From assembly GCA_036478895.1 (NCBI GenBank), contig JAZGEV010000008.1:1-19295 (forward strand): a DNA stretch of 19,295 bases, in the 5' to 3' direction. Source of the DNA: S010-17 sp036478895. Lineage in GTDB: Bacteria; Bacteroidota; Bacteroidia; Flavobacteriales; Flavobacteriaceae. Made by a program: the position numbers and the translations under genes. This document shows positions 6,329 through 14,611 of this stretch, in pieces. Under the pieces are notes generated by a model. It saw only the letters and a list, made by a program, of their open reading frames with translations, did not search any database and was not told where the DNA came from. Within the stretch, counting starts at the first letter, position 1, and each line of letters opens with the position of its first letter.

Positions 6329-6784
6329 ATGAAAAATCTAATTCTAATATTTACTCTATTCTTTATTACAATGTCTTTTTCGCAAGACATTGTAGGGAAA
6401 TGGAAAACAATTGATGATAAACGCAATACAGAAAGTTCTATCATGGAAATCTATAAGATCGATGGCAAATACTATGCTAAAATAATTGCAATTCTCAATA
6501 AAGACAATAAAGATATCTGTACAAGTTGCACTGGAAAATATAAAAATAAAAATTTAGAAGGTGTTATTGTAGCAAGTGGATTAACAAAAGTTGATCGTAC
6601 TTTTAATGGTAAAATATTGGATCCAGAAAGTGATAAAATATATAGTTGCTATATGCAACTTAAAGAAAATGATACATTGAAAATTAGAGGGTATATTGGT
6701 TTTTCACTTTTAGGGAGAACACAATATTGGTATAGAGTTACAAATGATGAAGCAACACTACTAATAAACAAAAGTAAAGTTTAA
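6329..6784 (+). CDS. DUF2147 family exported protein
   Basis: This 151-residue protein has a signal peptide (MKNLILIFTLFFITMSFSQ, cut before D20). Then comes IVGKWKTIDD, the usual start of DUF2147 (GxWxt.dd...), a central C64-x2-C67 pair (ICTSCTG), and the conserved C-terminal LKIRGYIGFSLLGRTQYWYRV. The fold is thought to be a lipocalin-like beta barrel; its function is unknown. It is likely periplasmic. Placement inside an efflux operon, 6 nt after the TolC gene and 5 nt before the SDR gene, suggests a role in envelope handling of the same compound, but nothing in the sequence names it. Confidence 0.88.
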   Translation: MKNLILIFTLFFITMSFSQDIVGKWKTIDDKRNTESSIMEIYKIDGKYYAKIIAILNKDNKDICTSCTGKYKNKNLEGVIVASGLTKVDRTFNGKILDPESDKIYSCYMQLKENDTLKIRGYIGFSLLGRTQYWYRVTNDEATLLINKSKV

Positions 6785-6789
6785 TAAAT

Positions 6790-7560
6790 ATGGATCAAAC
6801 TGCATTAATTACAGGCGCATCTAGTGGTATTGGCGAATCAACTGCCTATGTTTACGCAAAAAATGGGTACCATTTAATTTTGGTTGCCCGAAGATTGGAA
6901 AAACTAAACACCATTAAAAAACAAATTGAAGATAAGTATTCTGTTGATGTTTCAGTTTTTGAATTAGATTTATCACAATTGAATGCTGCAGAAAAATTAT
7001 TTAATAAAGTAACCAATGCAAATTTAAATGTTGATGTTTTAATTAATAATGCTGGTGTTGGAATATATAAAAAATTTGAAGAAAGTACCATTGAAAAGGA
7101 AGAACAAATGCTGCTTTTAAATGTGGTTACTTTAACAAAACTTACTAAATTATTTTTACCGCAAATGATAAAAAAAGAGGCAGGAAATATTATAAACATT
7201 GCATCAACTGCTGCATATCAAGCAGTGCCAAGTTTAGCAATTTATGCCGCTACCAAAGCTTATGTTCTTAGTTTTAGCGAAGCTATTGCTTACGAGTTAA
7301 AAGATAAAAACATAGTTGTAACAGCTATTTGTCCAGGAGCAACACAATCTGAATTTGGAATAAACGCTGGGTTTGGTGAAGATGCCGCAATTTTTAATAA
7401 AATGCCAAGCTCAAAAGATTTAGCCTTATTTATTTTTAAAGCTATGAAATCGAAAAAAACCAATACAATTCACGGTTTTAAAAATAAATTTTTAGCTTTT
7501 TCAAACCGCTTTGCACCTAGAAAACTAACAGCACATATTGCTTTTAAAATAATGAATTAA
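6790..7560 (+). CDS. Short-chain dehydrogenase/reductase (classical SDR)
   Basis: This is a cytoplasmic NAD(P)-dependent oxidoreductase of the classical SDR family, 256 residues. The cofactor motif is TGASSGIG (8-15), NNAG is at 86-89, and the catalytic set is N111, S139, Y152 and K156 (IYAATKAYV). Basic residues after the second strand (ARR, 33-35) favour NADPH. PGATQSEF follows as the usual substrate-loop start. The C-terminal part (NRFAPRKLTAHIA) resembles the DltE/YdfG-like SDRs common in bacteria, whose substrates are seldom known. It lies in an unbroken row of co-directional genes between DUF2147 (5 nt) and the flavodoxin-fold gene (15 nt), inside the efflux operon. Reduction of a carbonyl-containing toxic substrate is a plausible guess. 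Confidence 0.92.
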   Translation: MDQTALITGASSGIGESTAYVYAKNGYHLILVARRLEKLNTIKKQIEDKYSVDVSVFELDLSQLNAAEKLFNKVTNANLNVDVLINNAGVGIYKKFEESTIEKEEQMLLLNVVTLTKLTKLFLPQMIKKEAGNIINIASTAAYQAVPSLAIYAATKAYVLSFSEAIAYELKDKNIVVTAICPGATQSEFGINAGFGEDAAIFNKMPSSKDLALFIFKAMKSKKTNTIHGFKNKFLAFSNRFAPRKLTAHIAFKIMN

Positions 7561-7575
7561 ATCCATTCCAATCGT

Positions 7576-8151
7576 ATGAAAAATATATTAATAATTAATG
7601 GACATCACCGTAATGAAAGCTTTAGTAAAGCAATTGTAGAAGCTTATATTAAAGGTGTGGAAAATTCTGATGCAGAAATTAAGCAAATAAATATGTTTAA
7701 TACAGATGTAAAATTTATTGAAAGCAACTTAGAATCGAATAAAACAGAGATTAAAAACGCACAAGATTTAATAACTTGGGCACATCATATTGTATGGGTT
7801 TATCCCATTTGGTGGTACACTATGCCTTCAAAATTAAAAGCCTTTTTCGAAGCTGTTTTTGTAAGTGGTTTTGCATATAAATATCATAAAAAAACAAAAA
7901 GGAAAAACCCAAAATGGGATAAATTATTAAAAGGAAAAACATCGCGAATTTTTGCAACTATGGATGCGCCTGTTTGGTATTATAAAATAATTTTAAGAAA
8001 CCCTAATTATAAAATGATGAAAAGCAGTTTAAACTACTGTGGTATTACATCTATAACAGCAACTTATTTTGGACCTGTAAAAGGTAGCACTCAAAAACAG
8101 CGCTTATTATGGTTGAAAAAAGTATCACAAATTGGACAAAAATTAAAATAA
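7576..8151 (+). CDS. Flavodoxin-fold NAD(P)H oxidoreductase (quinone reductase-like)
   Basis: This is a 191-residue Flavodoxin_2 family protein, related to NQO1/MdaB/KefF. It shows the phosphate loop IINGHHRNESFSKA (6-19), the FMN/FAD-binding and dimer motif VYPIWWYTMPSKLKAFFEAVF, then GFAYKY, all characteristic of this family. Members usually reduce quinones or nitro- and azo-compounds by two electrons from NAD(P)H, avoiding semiquinone. There is no signal peptide, so it should be cytoplasmic. It sits 15 nt after the SDR gene and 13 nt before the adaptor gene, so co-regulation by the TetR repressor is likely. The true substrate cannot be read from the sequence. Confidence 0.9.
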   Translation: MKNILIINGHHRNESFSKAIVEAYIKGVENSDAEIKQINMFNTDVKFIESNLESNKTEIKNAQDLITWAHHIVWVYPIWWYTMPSKLKAFFEAVFVSGFAYKYHKKTKRKNPKWDKLLKGKTSRIFATMDAPVWYYKIILRNPNYKMMKSSLNYCGITSITATYFGPVKGSTQKQRLLWLKKVSQIGQKLK

Positions 8152-8164
8152 AAATACCTATAAA

Positions 8165-9319
8165 ATGAAAAAAATAATTATAATTTCACTAAGTTTACTC
8201 TTCATCTTTTCGTGTAAAAAAGAAGCAACAAAAGAAATCCCTTTACCAACTTCTATAGCTGGTTTAAAGTTAGAAAAAACTAAACAAGAAAAAGTAAAAG
8301 ACAGTATTTCTAAAATCATTGTTTCTATCGAATCAAAATTATCGGATTTAGATACCGTAAAGAAATTAGCCTTGGTAAGTTCTTTAAAAATCACGCCTCG
8401 TAATTTTGAACATTATATCAACATTCAAGGTAATACAAAAACGGATAAAAATATTGCCGTTCGTCCTCAAGCTAGTGGCTTAATAATTGGTGCTTATGTG
8501 AAAGAAGGGCAACGTGTAAGAAATGGACAATTATTATTTCAATTGGATGATGCTATATTAAAAAATTCCATTTTTGAAGTTGAGAATCAATTAGTACTAG
8601 CCAACACCACTTTTGAAAGACAGCAGCGTTTATGGAATCAAAAAATTGGCTCAGAAATGCAATTTCTTCAAGCTAAAAACAATAAAGAACTATTGGAAAA
8701 CAAAATAGTTACACTAAATTCTCAATTAAAAAATTACAAGGTATTTGCACCATTTAGTGGAATTATAGATGATTTAATTGCTGTAAAAGGCGACTTAGCA
8801 TCACCGCAAACACCACTATTAAAAATCATCAATTTATATAATATGTACATTGAGAGTGATGTGGCAGAAAATTATTTAAAATCGATTAAAAAAGGCAATA
8901 AAGCTCTTGTAAATTTCACGTCATTGGATAAAGATTTTACATCTCGTATTGCCCAAATAGGAAATAGTATTGATCCTGAAAACAGAACTTTTAAAGTACG
9001 AATTAATATTAAAAACAAAAATGGTTTGATAAAACCAAATCTATTGGCCGATATAAAAATTAAAGATTTTGATGTTAAAAATGCCATAGTGATTCCAAAT
9101 AATTTAGTGCAAATAGACGAAAACGGAAAGAACTTTGTGTTTATATTAACAAAAGAAGACACTAAAAATATTGTCACTAAAAAAGTTATTAAAGTAGAGA
9201 GTATTTATCAAGAAAATTCATTAATAAGCGAAGGACTAACAAAAGAAGATATTTTGATAAATGAAGGCTCTAGAACAGTTAGTTCTGGACAAGAGATTGA
9301 TGTATTTTCCGAGAATTAG
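8165..9319 (+). CDS. RND efflux periplasmic adaptor (membrane-fusion lipoprotein)
   Basis: This is the periplasmic adaptor of a tripartite pump, 384 residues. A lipoprotein signal (MKKIIIISLSLLFIFSC) puts the lipidated Cys at position 17, anchoring it to the inner membrane. An N-terminal spacer helix (to about 70) is followed by the lipoyl half-motif (NIAVRPQASGLIIGAYVKEGQRVRNG, split here as residues 98-123 approx), a coiled-coil hairpin, the second lipoyl half (YKVFAPFSGIIDDL...GDLASPQTPLL), a beta-barrel domain and a membrane-proximal domain. The N-terminal spacer before the lipoyl domain is longer than in AcrA and contains a predicted helix, probably a short coiled coil. It lies 13 nt after the oxidoreductase and 109 nt before the pump gene. 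Confidence 0.92.
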   Translation: MKKIIIISLSLLFIFSCKKEATKEIPLPTSIAGLKLEKTKQEKVKDSISKIIVSIESKLSDLDTVKKLALVSSLKITPRNFEHYINIQGNTKTDKNIAVRPQASGLIIGAYVKEGQRVRNGQLLFQLDDAILKNSIFEVENQLVLANTTFERQQRLWNQKIGSEMQFLQAKNNKELLENKIVTLNSQLKNYKVFAPFSGIIDDLIAVKGDLASPQTPLLKIINLYNMYIESDVAENYLKSIKKGNKALVNFTSLDKDFTSRIAQIGNSIDPENRTFKVRINIKNKNGLIKPNLLADIKIKDFDVKNAIVIPNNLVQIDENGKNFVFILTKEDTKNIVTKKVIKVESIYQENSLISEGLTKEDILINEGSRTVSSGQEIDVFSEN

Positions 9320-9330
9320 AACATAAAAAT

Positions 9331-9345
9331 CGTAATTTAATTACG
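9331..9345. repeat. Perfect 15-bp palindrome in the adaptor-pump gap
   Basis: CGTAATT-T-AATTACG is a perfect 7-bp inverted repeat with one central base, 12 nt past the adaptor stop. It stands in the only long gap (109 nt) of the efflux operon. No match to TAnnTTTG with a proper -33 was found in this gap (TATCTTTT at about 9382 is the nearest), so an internal promoter is not established. Confidence 0.5.
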
Positions 9346-9428
9346 CTTATAAATATCTAATAATAAAATTTAAAACAAGGCTATCTTTTTCAAATCATTG
9401 TAAAATTAGCACTTAAACAATCATACAA

Positions 9429-12400
9429 ATGCAACATAAAACAAACGCATTATCGAACTGGGCAATAAGCAATAAGGCAACAGTACTTGTAATTACAGCC
9501 ATTATCTTTTTAGCAGGAATTAACTCCTACAACTCAATGCCAAACGAAGCTTTTCCAGAAGTCGTTATGCCACAGGTTTTTGTAACTACAATTTATCCTG
9601 GTAATTCTGCATTGGATATGGAAAAATTGATTACGCGTCCATTAGAAAAAGAGATAAATCAAATTACTGGAGTCGATAAAATTACCTCAACATCCAAACA
9701 AGGTTTTTCATCCATTGATATTTTATTTACAAACGATGTTACGCCCGATGAAGCCCTCCGTAAAATAAAAGACAAAGTAGATGTTGCAAAAGCAGATAAA
9801 GATTTTCCGAAAGATTTACCTGCCGATCCAGATGTAAGAGAGTTTAATATGTCCGAAATGATGCCCATTTTTAATGTGAATCTATCTGGAGAATTCTCTA
9901 TGGATCAACTAAAAAAATATGGCGAATATCTAGAAGATGAAATAGAAAATCTACCAGAAATAAGTGGTGTTGATATTCGTGGCGTACAAGATAAAGAAGT
10001 TGAAATTGCTGTAGATTTAAATAAAATGGAAAGCTTGCAATTAAACTTTAATGATATTGCTGGTGCCATTTCTAATGAAAATATGACCATATCTAGTGGT
10101 GATTTAAAACAAGATAACATGTTGCGTAGTATTCGTGTTGTTGGAGAGTATGACAACCCAAAAGATATGGGAAATATCATCGTAAAAAACGAACATCAAA
10201 AAGTGGTGTACTTGCGTGATATTGCAACAGTATCATTTAAAGAACAAGAAAAAACGAGCTATGCACGTGATTTTGGACGACAAGTTGTTATGCTAGATGT
10301 CAAAAAACGTGGTGGCGAAAACCTAATAGTCGCATCGGCTAAGATTGATAAAATTATCGCTAAGGCGAAAGCAACTAAATTTCCAGAAAAATTAATCATA
10401 TCAAAAACCAATGATATGACTGATAAAACCATCGCTCAAGTGACGGATTTGGAAAATAACATCATTTTTGGAGTTATTTTGGTTGTACTAGTCTTGATGT
10501 TTTTCTTAGGCCTAAGAAACGCACTATTTGTGGGCGTTGCCATTCCATTATCTATGCTATTATCGTTTATTTTATTGAATACTTTAGGCGTTACCTTAAA
10601 TATGATGGTGCTTTTTGGGCTTGTACTTGCGCTAGGAATGTTGGTGGATAATGGTATAGTAGTTGTAGAAAATATTTACCGTTATATTGATGAAGGCTAT
10701 TCCAATACAGATGCTGCAAAATATGGTGTTGGTGAAGTTGCTTGGCCAATTATTGCCTCTACAGCAACCACATTAGCGGCCTTTGCACCTTTAGGTTTTT
10801 GGCCAGGAATGATGGGGCAGTTTATGAAATATTTCCCTATTACATTAATAATGGTATTAACATCTTCATTGTTTGTTGCCTTAGTGATAAACCCTGTTTT
10901 AACAGCTATGTATATGAAGCTCGAAGAAAAAAAATCGAGCTGGAAAAAAATTATTTTAACAAGTATTATTGCAGCACTTATTGGTGCGATGCTTTTAATG
11001 ATGGCTTCAAAAAGTAGTAGTAAAGGATTTACCGCTTTAGGTAATGTATTCTTGCTTTTCGCGATATTAAATATCTTATTTAAAGTAGCTATCACACCAA
11101 TAATTAAATGGTTTCAAAGCACCTTATTACCTTGGTTAGAACGCATTTACGAAAAAGGATTACGCTTTTCAATTGGTGGTAGAAAAGCTTACGTAACGTT
11201 TTTTCTTACTATTCTTTTATTGATTTTTTCCATTATTTTAATGACAATCTATCCACCAAAAACGTTATTTTTTCCAGATAGTGACCCAGAACAAATTTAC
11301 GTTTACACAGAATACCCCATAGGAACCGATATTGAAAAAACAAATAAACTCACCATCACTTTAGAGAATAAAGTAATGGATTATTTGAAACAATACGAAG
11401 ACGATAACGGAAAAAATTATTTGGTTAAATCGGTTATAGGACAAGTTGGTGAAGGTGCTGGAGATCCAAATTTAGGCAATCAAGGAAACACGCCAAACAA
11501 ATCTAGAATTACCTTAGATTTTGCCGATTTTGTAAACAGACGTGGCGCAAGCACATCACAAGTTTTAACCGACTTAAGAGACTTAATGCAAGGCTATCCT
11601 GGTGTAAACATTAGTGTTGCAAAAAAACAAAACGGACCGCCAGCTGGTCCACCACTAAATATTGAAATTACAGGTGATGATTATGACTTACTTATTAAAA
11701 CAGCAAGTGATATGAAGCGTTTTATAGCAAGTAAAAACATCAGTGGTATTGAAGAATTAAAGCTTGATGTGGAATTGGGTAAGCCTGAAATGATTATAAG
11801 TGTAGATCGTCAAAAAGCAAACAGATTAGGTGTTCGTACTGGGCAAGTAGCGGATTTAATGCGAACGTCTTTATTTGGTAAGGAAATTTCCACGTATAAA
11901 GAAGGAGAAGATAATTATCCAGTAAACATTCGTTTACAAGATAAATACCGTTATAATAAACAAGCAATTTTAAATCAAAAAGTTACGTATCGTAGTCAAA
12001 GTAGTGGTCAAATTAAACAAATTCCTATTGGTGCAATTTCAAATACTAGAAATACCTCAACTTTTTCTGCTGTAAAGCGGAAGGATTTAAACCGAGTTAT
12101 AAGTGTATTTACCAATGTTTTGGAAGGCTACAATGCTACCGAAGTGGTAGAGAATACAAAACAATTATTAAAATCGTACAAATTACCTAAAGGCTTTAGC
12201 TATAAATTTACAGGTGAACAAGAGGAACAAGCCAAAATGATGGCGTTTTTAGGGAAAGCATTACTTATTGCTATAATTTTAATTTTCTTAATTTTAGTAG
12301 CGCAATTTAATTCAGCCGTTACTCCTGTTATCATTTCGCTTTCAGTTTTATTAAGTTTAATAGGCGTTTTATTGGGATTAATTATTTTTAAAATGGATTT

Positions 12401-12866
12401 CATTGTACTAATGACGATGCTAGGAATTATTTCTCTTGCTGGAATTGTAGTAAATAACGCTATTGTATTGATAGATTATGTGAATTTAATTATCGCAAGA
12501 AAAAAGAAAGAACTCAACATTTCTGAAGATAAATTATTACCAAAAAATTTAATCTTTGAGAGTATTGTTCAAGCAGGAAAAACACGTTTACGTCCGGTTT
12601 TATTAACGGCAATTACAACCATTTTAGGCATGATGCCGTTGGCTTATGGTATAAATATCAACTTCATTACCTTATTTACAGATTACGATGCGCATTTTTA
12701 TGTTGGTGGAGAAAACGTGATGTTTTGGGGACCTTTATCAAAAACTGTAATTTACGGATTGACCTTTGCCACTTTCTTAACCTTAATAATTGTACCTGTA
12801 ATGTATTACATTTTGTTTAGAGTACAATTGCGATTGAATAAGAGTAAGGTTGCTGTGGTGGATTAA
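9429..12866 (+). CDS. RND family efflux pump, inner-membrane permease
   Basis: This is a proton-driven pump of the HAE/AcrB superfamily, 1145 residues, longer than AcrB's 1049. TM1 is near 13-33, the first porter domain follows (YPGNSALDMEK, TRPLEKEINQI), and TM2-6 begin near 343. TM4 contains GMLVDNGIVVVEN with D407 followed by N408, where AcrB has Asp-Asp. TM11 has SLAGIVVNNAIVLIDY, where Asn replaces the AcrB lysine. The second porter domain holds GGEN-type loops, and the C-terminal TMs end near 1130. Two extra hydrophobic segments (about 509-526 and 537-555) lie after TM6. Together with TolC and the adaptor it forms a full system; the substrate is unknown. A 42-nt gap separates it from a convergent gene. 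Confidence 0.95.
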   Translation: MQHKTNALSNWAISNKATVLVITAIIFLAGINSYNSMPNEAFPEVVMPQVFVTTIYPGNSALDMEKLITRPLEKEINQITGVDKITSTSKQGFSSIDILFTNDVTPDEALRKIKDKVDVAKADKDFPKDLPADPDVREFNMSEMMPIFNVNLSGEFSMDQLKKYGEYLEDEIENLPEISGVDIRGVQDKEVEIAVDLNKMESLQLNFNDIAGAISNENMTISSGDLKQDNMLRSIRVVGEYDNPKDMGNIIVKNEHQKVVYLRDIATVSFKEQEKTSYARDFGRQVVMLDVKKRGGENLIVASAKIDKIIAKAKATKFPEKLIISKTNDMTDKTIAQVTDLENNIIFGVILVVLVLMFFLGLRNALFVGVAIPLSMLLSFILLNTLGVTLNMMVLFGLVLALGMLVDNGIVVVENIYRYIDEGYSNTDAAKYGVGEVAWPIIASTATTLAAFAPLGFWPGMMGQFMKYFPITLIMVLTSSLFVALVINPVLTAMYMKLEEKKSSWKKIILTSIIAALIGAMLLMMASKSSSKGFTALGNVFLLFAILNILFKVAITPIIKWFQSTLLPWLERIYEKGLRFSIGGRKAYVTFFLTILLLIFSIILMTIYPPKTLFFPDSDPEQIYVYTEYPIGTDIEKTNKLTITLENKVMDYLKQYEDDNGKNYLVKSVIGQVGEGAGDPNLGNQGNTPNKSRITLDFADFVNRRGASTSQVLTDLRDLMQGYPGVNISVAKKQNGPPAGPPLNIEITGDDYDLLIKTASDMKRFIASKNISGIEELKLDVELGKPEMIISVDRQKANRLGVRTGQVADLMRTSLFGKEISTYKEGEDNYPVNIRLQDKYRYNKQAILNQKVTYRSQSSGQIKQIPIGAISNTRNTSTFSAVKRKDLNRVISVFTNVLEGYNATEVVENTKQLLKSYKLPKGFSYKFTGEQEEQAKMMAFLGKALLIAIILIFLILVAQFNSAVTPVIISLSVLLSLIGVLLGLIIFKMDFIVLMTMLGIISLAGIVVNNAIVLIDYVNLIIARKKKELNISEDKLLPKNLIFESIVQAGKTRLRPVLLTAITTILGMMPLAYGININFITLFTDYDAHFYVGGENVMFWGPLSKTVIYGLTFATFLTLIIVPVMYYILFRVQLRLNKSKVAVVD

Positions 12867-12908
12867 AGTTGATATATTTATATATTAAATCAAAAAAAAT
12901 TTAATAAT

Positions 12909-14552
12909 TTACTTGTCTCCAAATTCATTCCAAGCATCATCAACTTGTTTTTTCATAACAATAAAATCAGACTCTGAGATTGTAGATTTTATTTTCTCTA
13001 AGAAAGTTGTTAATTTTTCATATTCATTTAAAGACAGTTCTTCATCATCTAAAAACACATCCATTAACACTAAAAAAGTAGTGTTAATGTTTTTAGTTAT
13101 TTCAATTGAATTCACTTTAGAACGGACTGAATTATAGAAGAAAATGGCTTCTGGAAAACTAATTTTATTATCACGCGTATGATTTTCAATTTCTACTTTT
13201 AAAACATCTAATCGGTTAACAGCCTCTTCTGGATTAATTTTTCTTGTTTCAAAATCATTATATACTTCTTCGGATTTTATTAAAAATTTAGTTACCTTTT
13301 TCTTGCGTTTTCCACTCATATACAACCCAACCAATGCCGTAATTAAAGCAAAGCAAATAGCAACTACAAACTCGGTTAAAAAACCCCATTCTTTAAAAAC
13401 TTTAAATCCTAAAGCTAAAGAACTAGAGCCTTTTTGCAAACCGTTGTTCTTAAAAGTATAAAAAATTGGATTAAAGTTATTTTTATCAAATTTAATATCG
13501 GGATGCATTGCATTTACGTGAGAAACAAACGTGTTTATAAAATCATTTCGTTGTTTGGGTAAATAAAGTTTTCGCAAACTGCTCCATTGTGCTAATTGGT
13601 TACTACGTGAAACGTCTTTTTCAATAATATTATTTGACATTGCAAATAAATATAAAAATTCTAGTACTTGTCGTTTATCGTTTAATGAGTTGTGCTGCTT
13701 TTGAGCTATTTTACTTAGTGATGAAATTCCGTTTTCAATCACTTTCTTATTTAATTTTTTCTTTACTCTATCTAGATATAATGCCAACTCTACATAACTA
13801 GGTTGTAAATAATAATCTTTACCAATGCGTTTAAAATGCTCGTTATGCAATTGTACTCTAGATCCAACGGCAGACAAAGTTGTACTTAGCATAAAGTAAT
13901 TATCTGGAATTTTAATTGTTTTGCCACCAATTACTAATTTATGATTTGAACTTGTTAAATGCGCCCAAACATCTGGGCCTAATAACGTTTCAGGATTTAC
14001 CTTATCTAAATCATCAAAAATAGCGATGTATTTTTTATCTGGGTTTGCTAAACATTGTTCCCAAAATTTTAATAATTCACCTTTATGAAATTTACCATTT
14101 ATTGTTTCTCCAATATATTTTTTGTGATAAATTAAATCGAACTGTGGTGCACACATTACATTCAAAATTCGGGAGTTATCATTTTCTGCAATAAACTTTG
14201 CCAAAGTTCTTACCAAAGTTGTAGATCCTCCACCTTCTACACCAGATATTATGATGTACTTTTCTTTATTTAATGCTCTTATGAAATTTTCAAATTTTGA
14301 ATATTCCATTATTGGAACATAAGGTTTAGAGATTAAATCTATTCCGTAGCTCTTATGTGATGGTTTTTTATGATGAAACTCTTCGTAAAGTACATTTAAT
14401 TTTTTGGTCGATTTTTCGAGTGTTTCTACTTTTGATAAATCTAAATTTTCAATTTTAGACCAAATAGGATCAATTTTATTTCGCGTAACTTTCCAAAACA
14501 ATATGGTTATTACTAATAAAATAGGAATGAGAATTTTCCAAAATCTAGACAT
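12909..14552 (-). CDS. Membrane-anchored AAA-like protein with defective P-loop, 547 aa
   Basis: I do not recognise a named family. Residues 100-250 resemble the AAA+ modules of McrB-type proteins: P-loop-like GVEGGGSTT (104-112), Walker B-like YIAIFDDLDK (175-184), PDNYFMLSTTLS (216-227) at the sensor-1 place, and HFKRIGKDYYLQP, where R242 sits like an arginine finger. The lysine of Walker A is Ser110, and sensor 1 lacks Asn, so ATP hydrolysis is doubtful. A hydrophobic segment at 4-20 and a second at 395-412, followed by KRKKK, give two membrane spans. A helical C-terminal tail (414-547) follows. The start ATG (14550-14552) has a promoter 28 nt upstream. It stands alone between the efflux operon (convergent) and thiL. 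Confidence 0.82.
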   Translation of the reverse strand: MSRFWKILIPILLVITILFWKVTRNKIDPIWSKIENLDLSKVETLEKSTKKLNVLYEEFHHKKPSHKSYGIDLISKPYVPIMEYSKFENFIRALNKEKYIIISGVEGGGSTTLVRTLAKFIAENDNSRILNVMCAPQFDLIYHKKYIGETINGKFHKGELLKFWEQCLANPDKKYIAIFDDLDKVNPETLLGPDVWAHLTSSNHKLVIGGKTIKIPDNYFMLSTTLSAVGSRVQLHNEHFKRIGKDYYLQPSYVELALYLDRVKKKLNKKVIENGISSLSKIAQKQHNSLNDKRQVLEFLYLFAMSNNIIEKDVSRSNQLAQWSSLRKLYLPKQRNDFINTFVSHVNAMHPDIKFDKNNFNPIFYTFKNNGLQKGSSSLALGFKVFKEWGFLTEFVVAICFALITALVGLYMSGKRKKKVTKFLIKSEEVYNDFETRKINPEEAVNRLDVLKVEIENHTRDNKISFPEAIFFYNSVRSKVNSIEITKNINTTFLVLMDVFLDDEELSLNEYEKLTTFLEKIKSTISESDFIVMKKQVDDAWNEFGDK

Positions 14553-14571
14553 TCATTGAATTTTTAAAATT

Positions 14572-14593
14572 ATTAGTTACAAATATAACTAAT
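14572..14593. repeat. Perfect 8-bp inverted repeat spanning the -7 element
   Basis: ATTAGTTA (14572-14579) and TAACTAAT (14586-14593) are exact inverted copies with a 6-nt spacer. The centre covers most of the -7 element of the AAA-like gene, and the right edge touches the thiL stop. It could be a repressor site or a weak thiL terminator; the sequence does not decide. Confidence 0.5.
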
Positions 14594-14611
14594 TACAATA
14601 ACCCATTCCAA
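14580..14611 (-). promoter_or_regulatory. Promoter of the AAA-like protein gene
   Basis: On the minus strand, TTG (14609-14611, within the end of thiL), 21 nt and TATATTTG (14580-14587) fit the -33/-7 pattern. The ATG follows 28 nt later. Confidence 0.6.

Noticed and set aside
9382..9389. Internal promoter TATCTTTT before the pump gene
   Set aside because: The last base fails the TTTG match and no -33 TTG is present at a suitable distance.
10742..11017. Overlapping open frame inside the RND pump gene
   Set aside because: It lies wholly within a strongly supported gene in another frame and resembles no protein family; a shadow frame.
12867..12908. AT-rich TTGAT...ATCAA hairpin between the convergent pump and AAA-like genes as a shared terminator
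   Set aside because: The stem beyond five base pairs is broken and the T tract is on the wrong side; it is not convincing.
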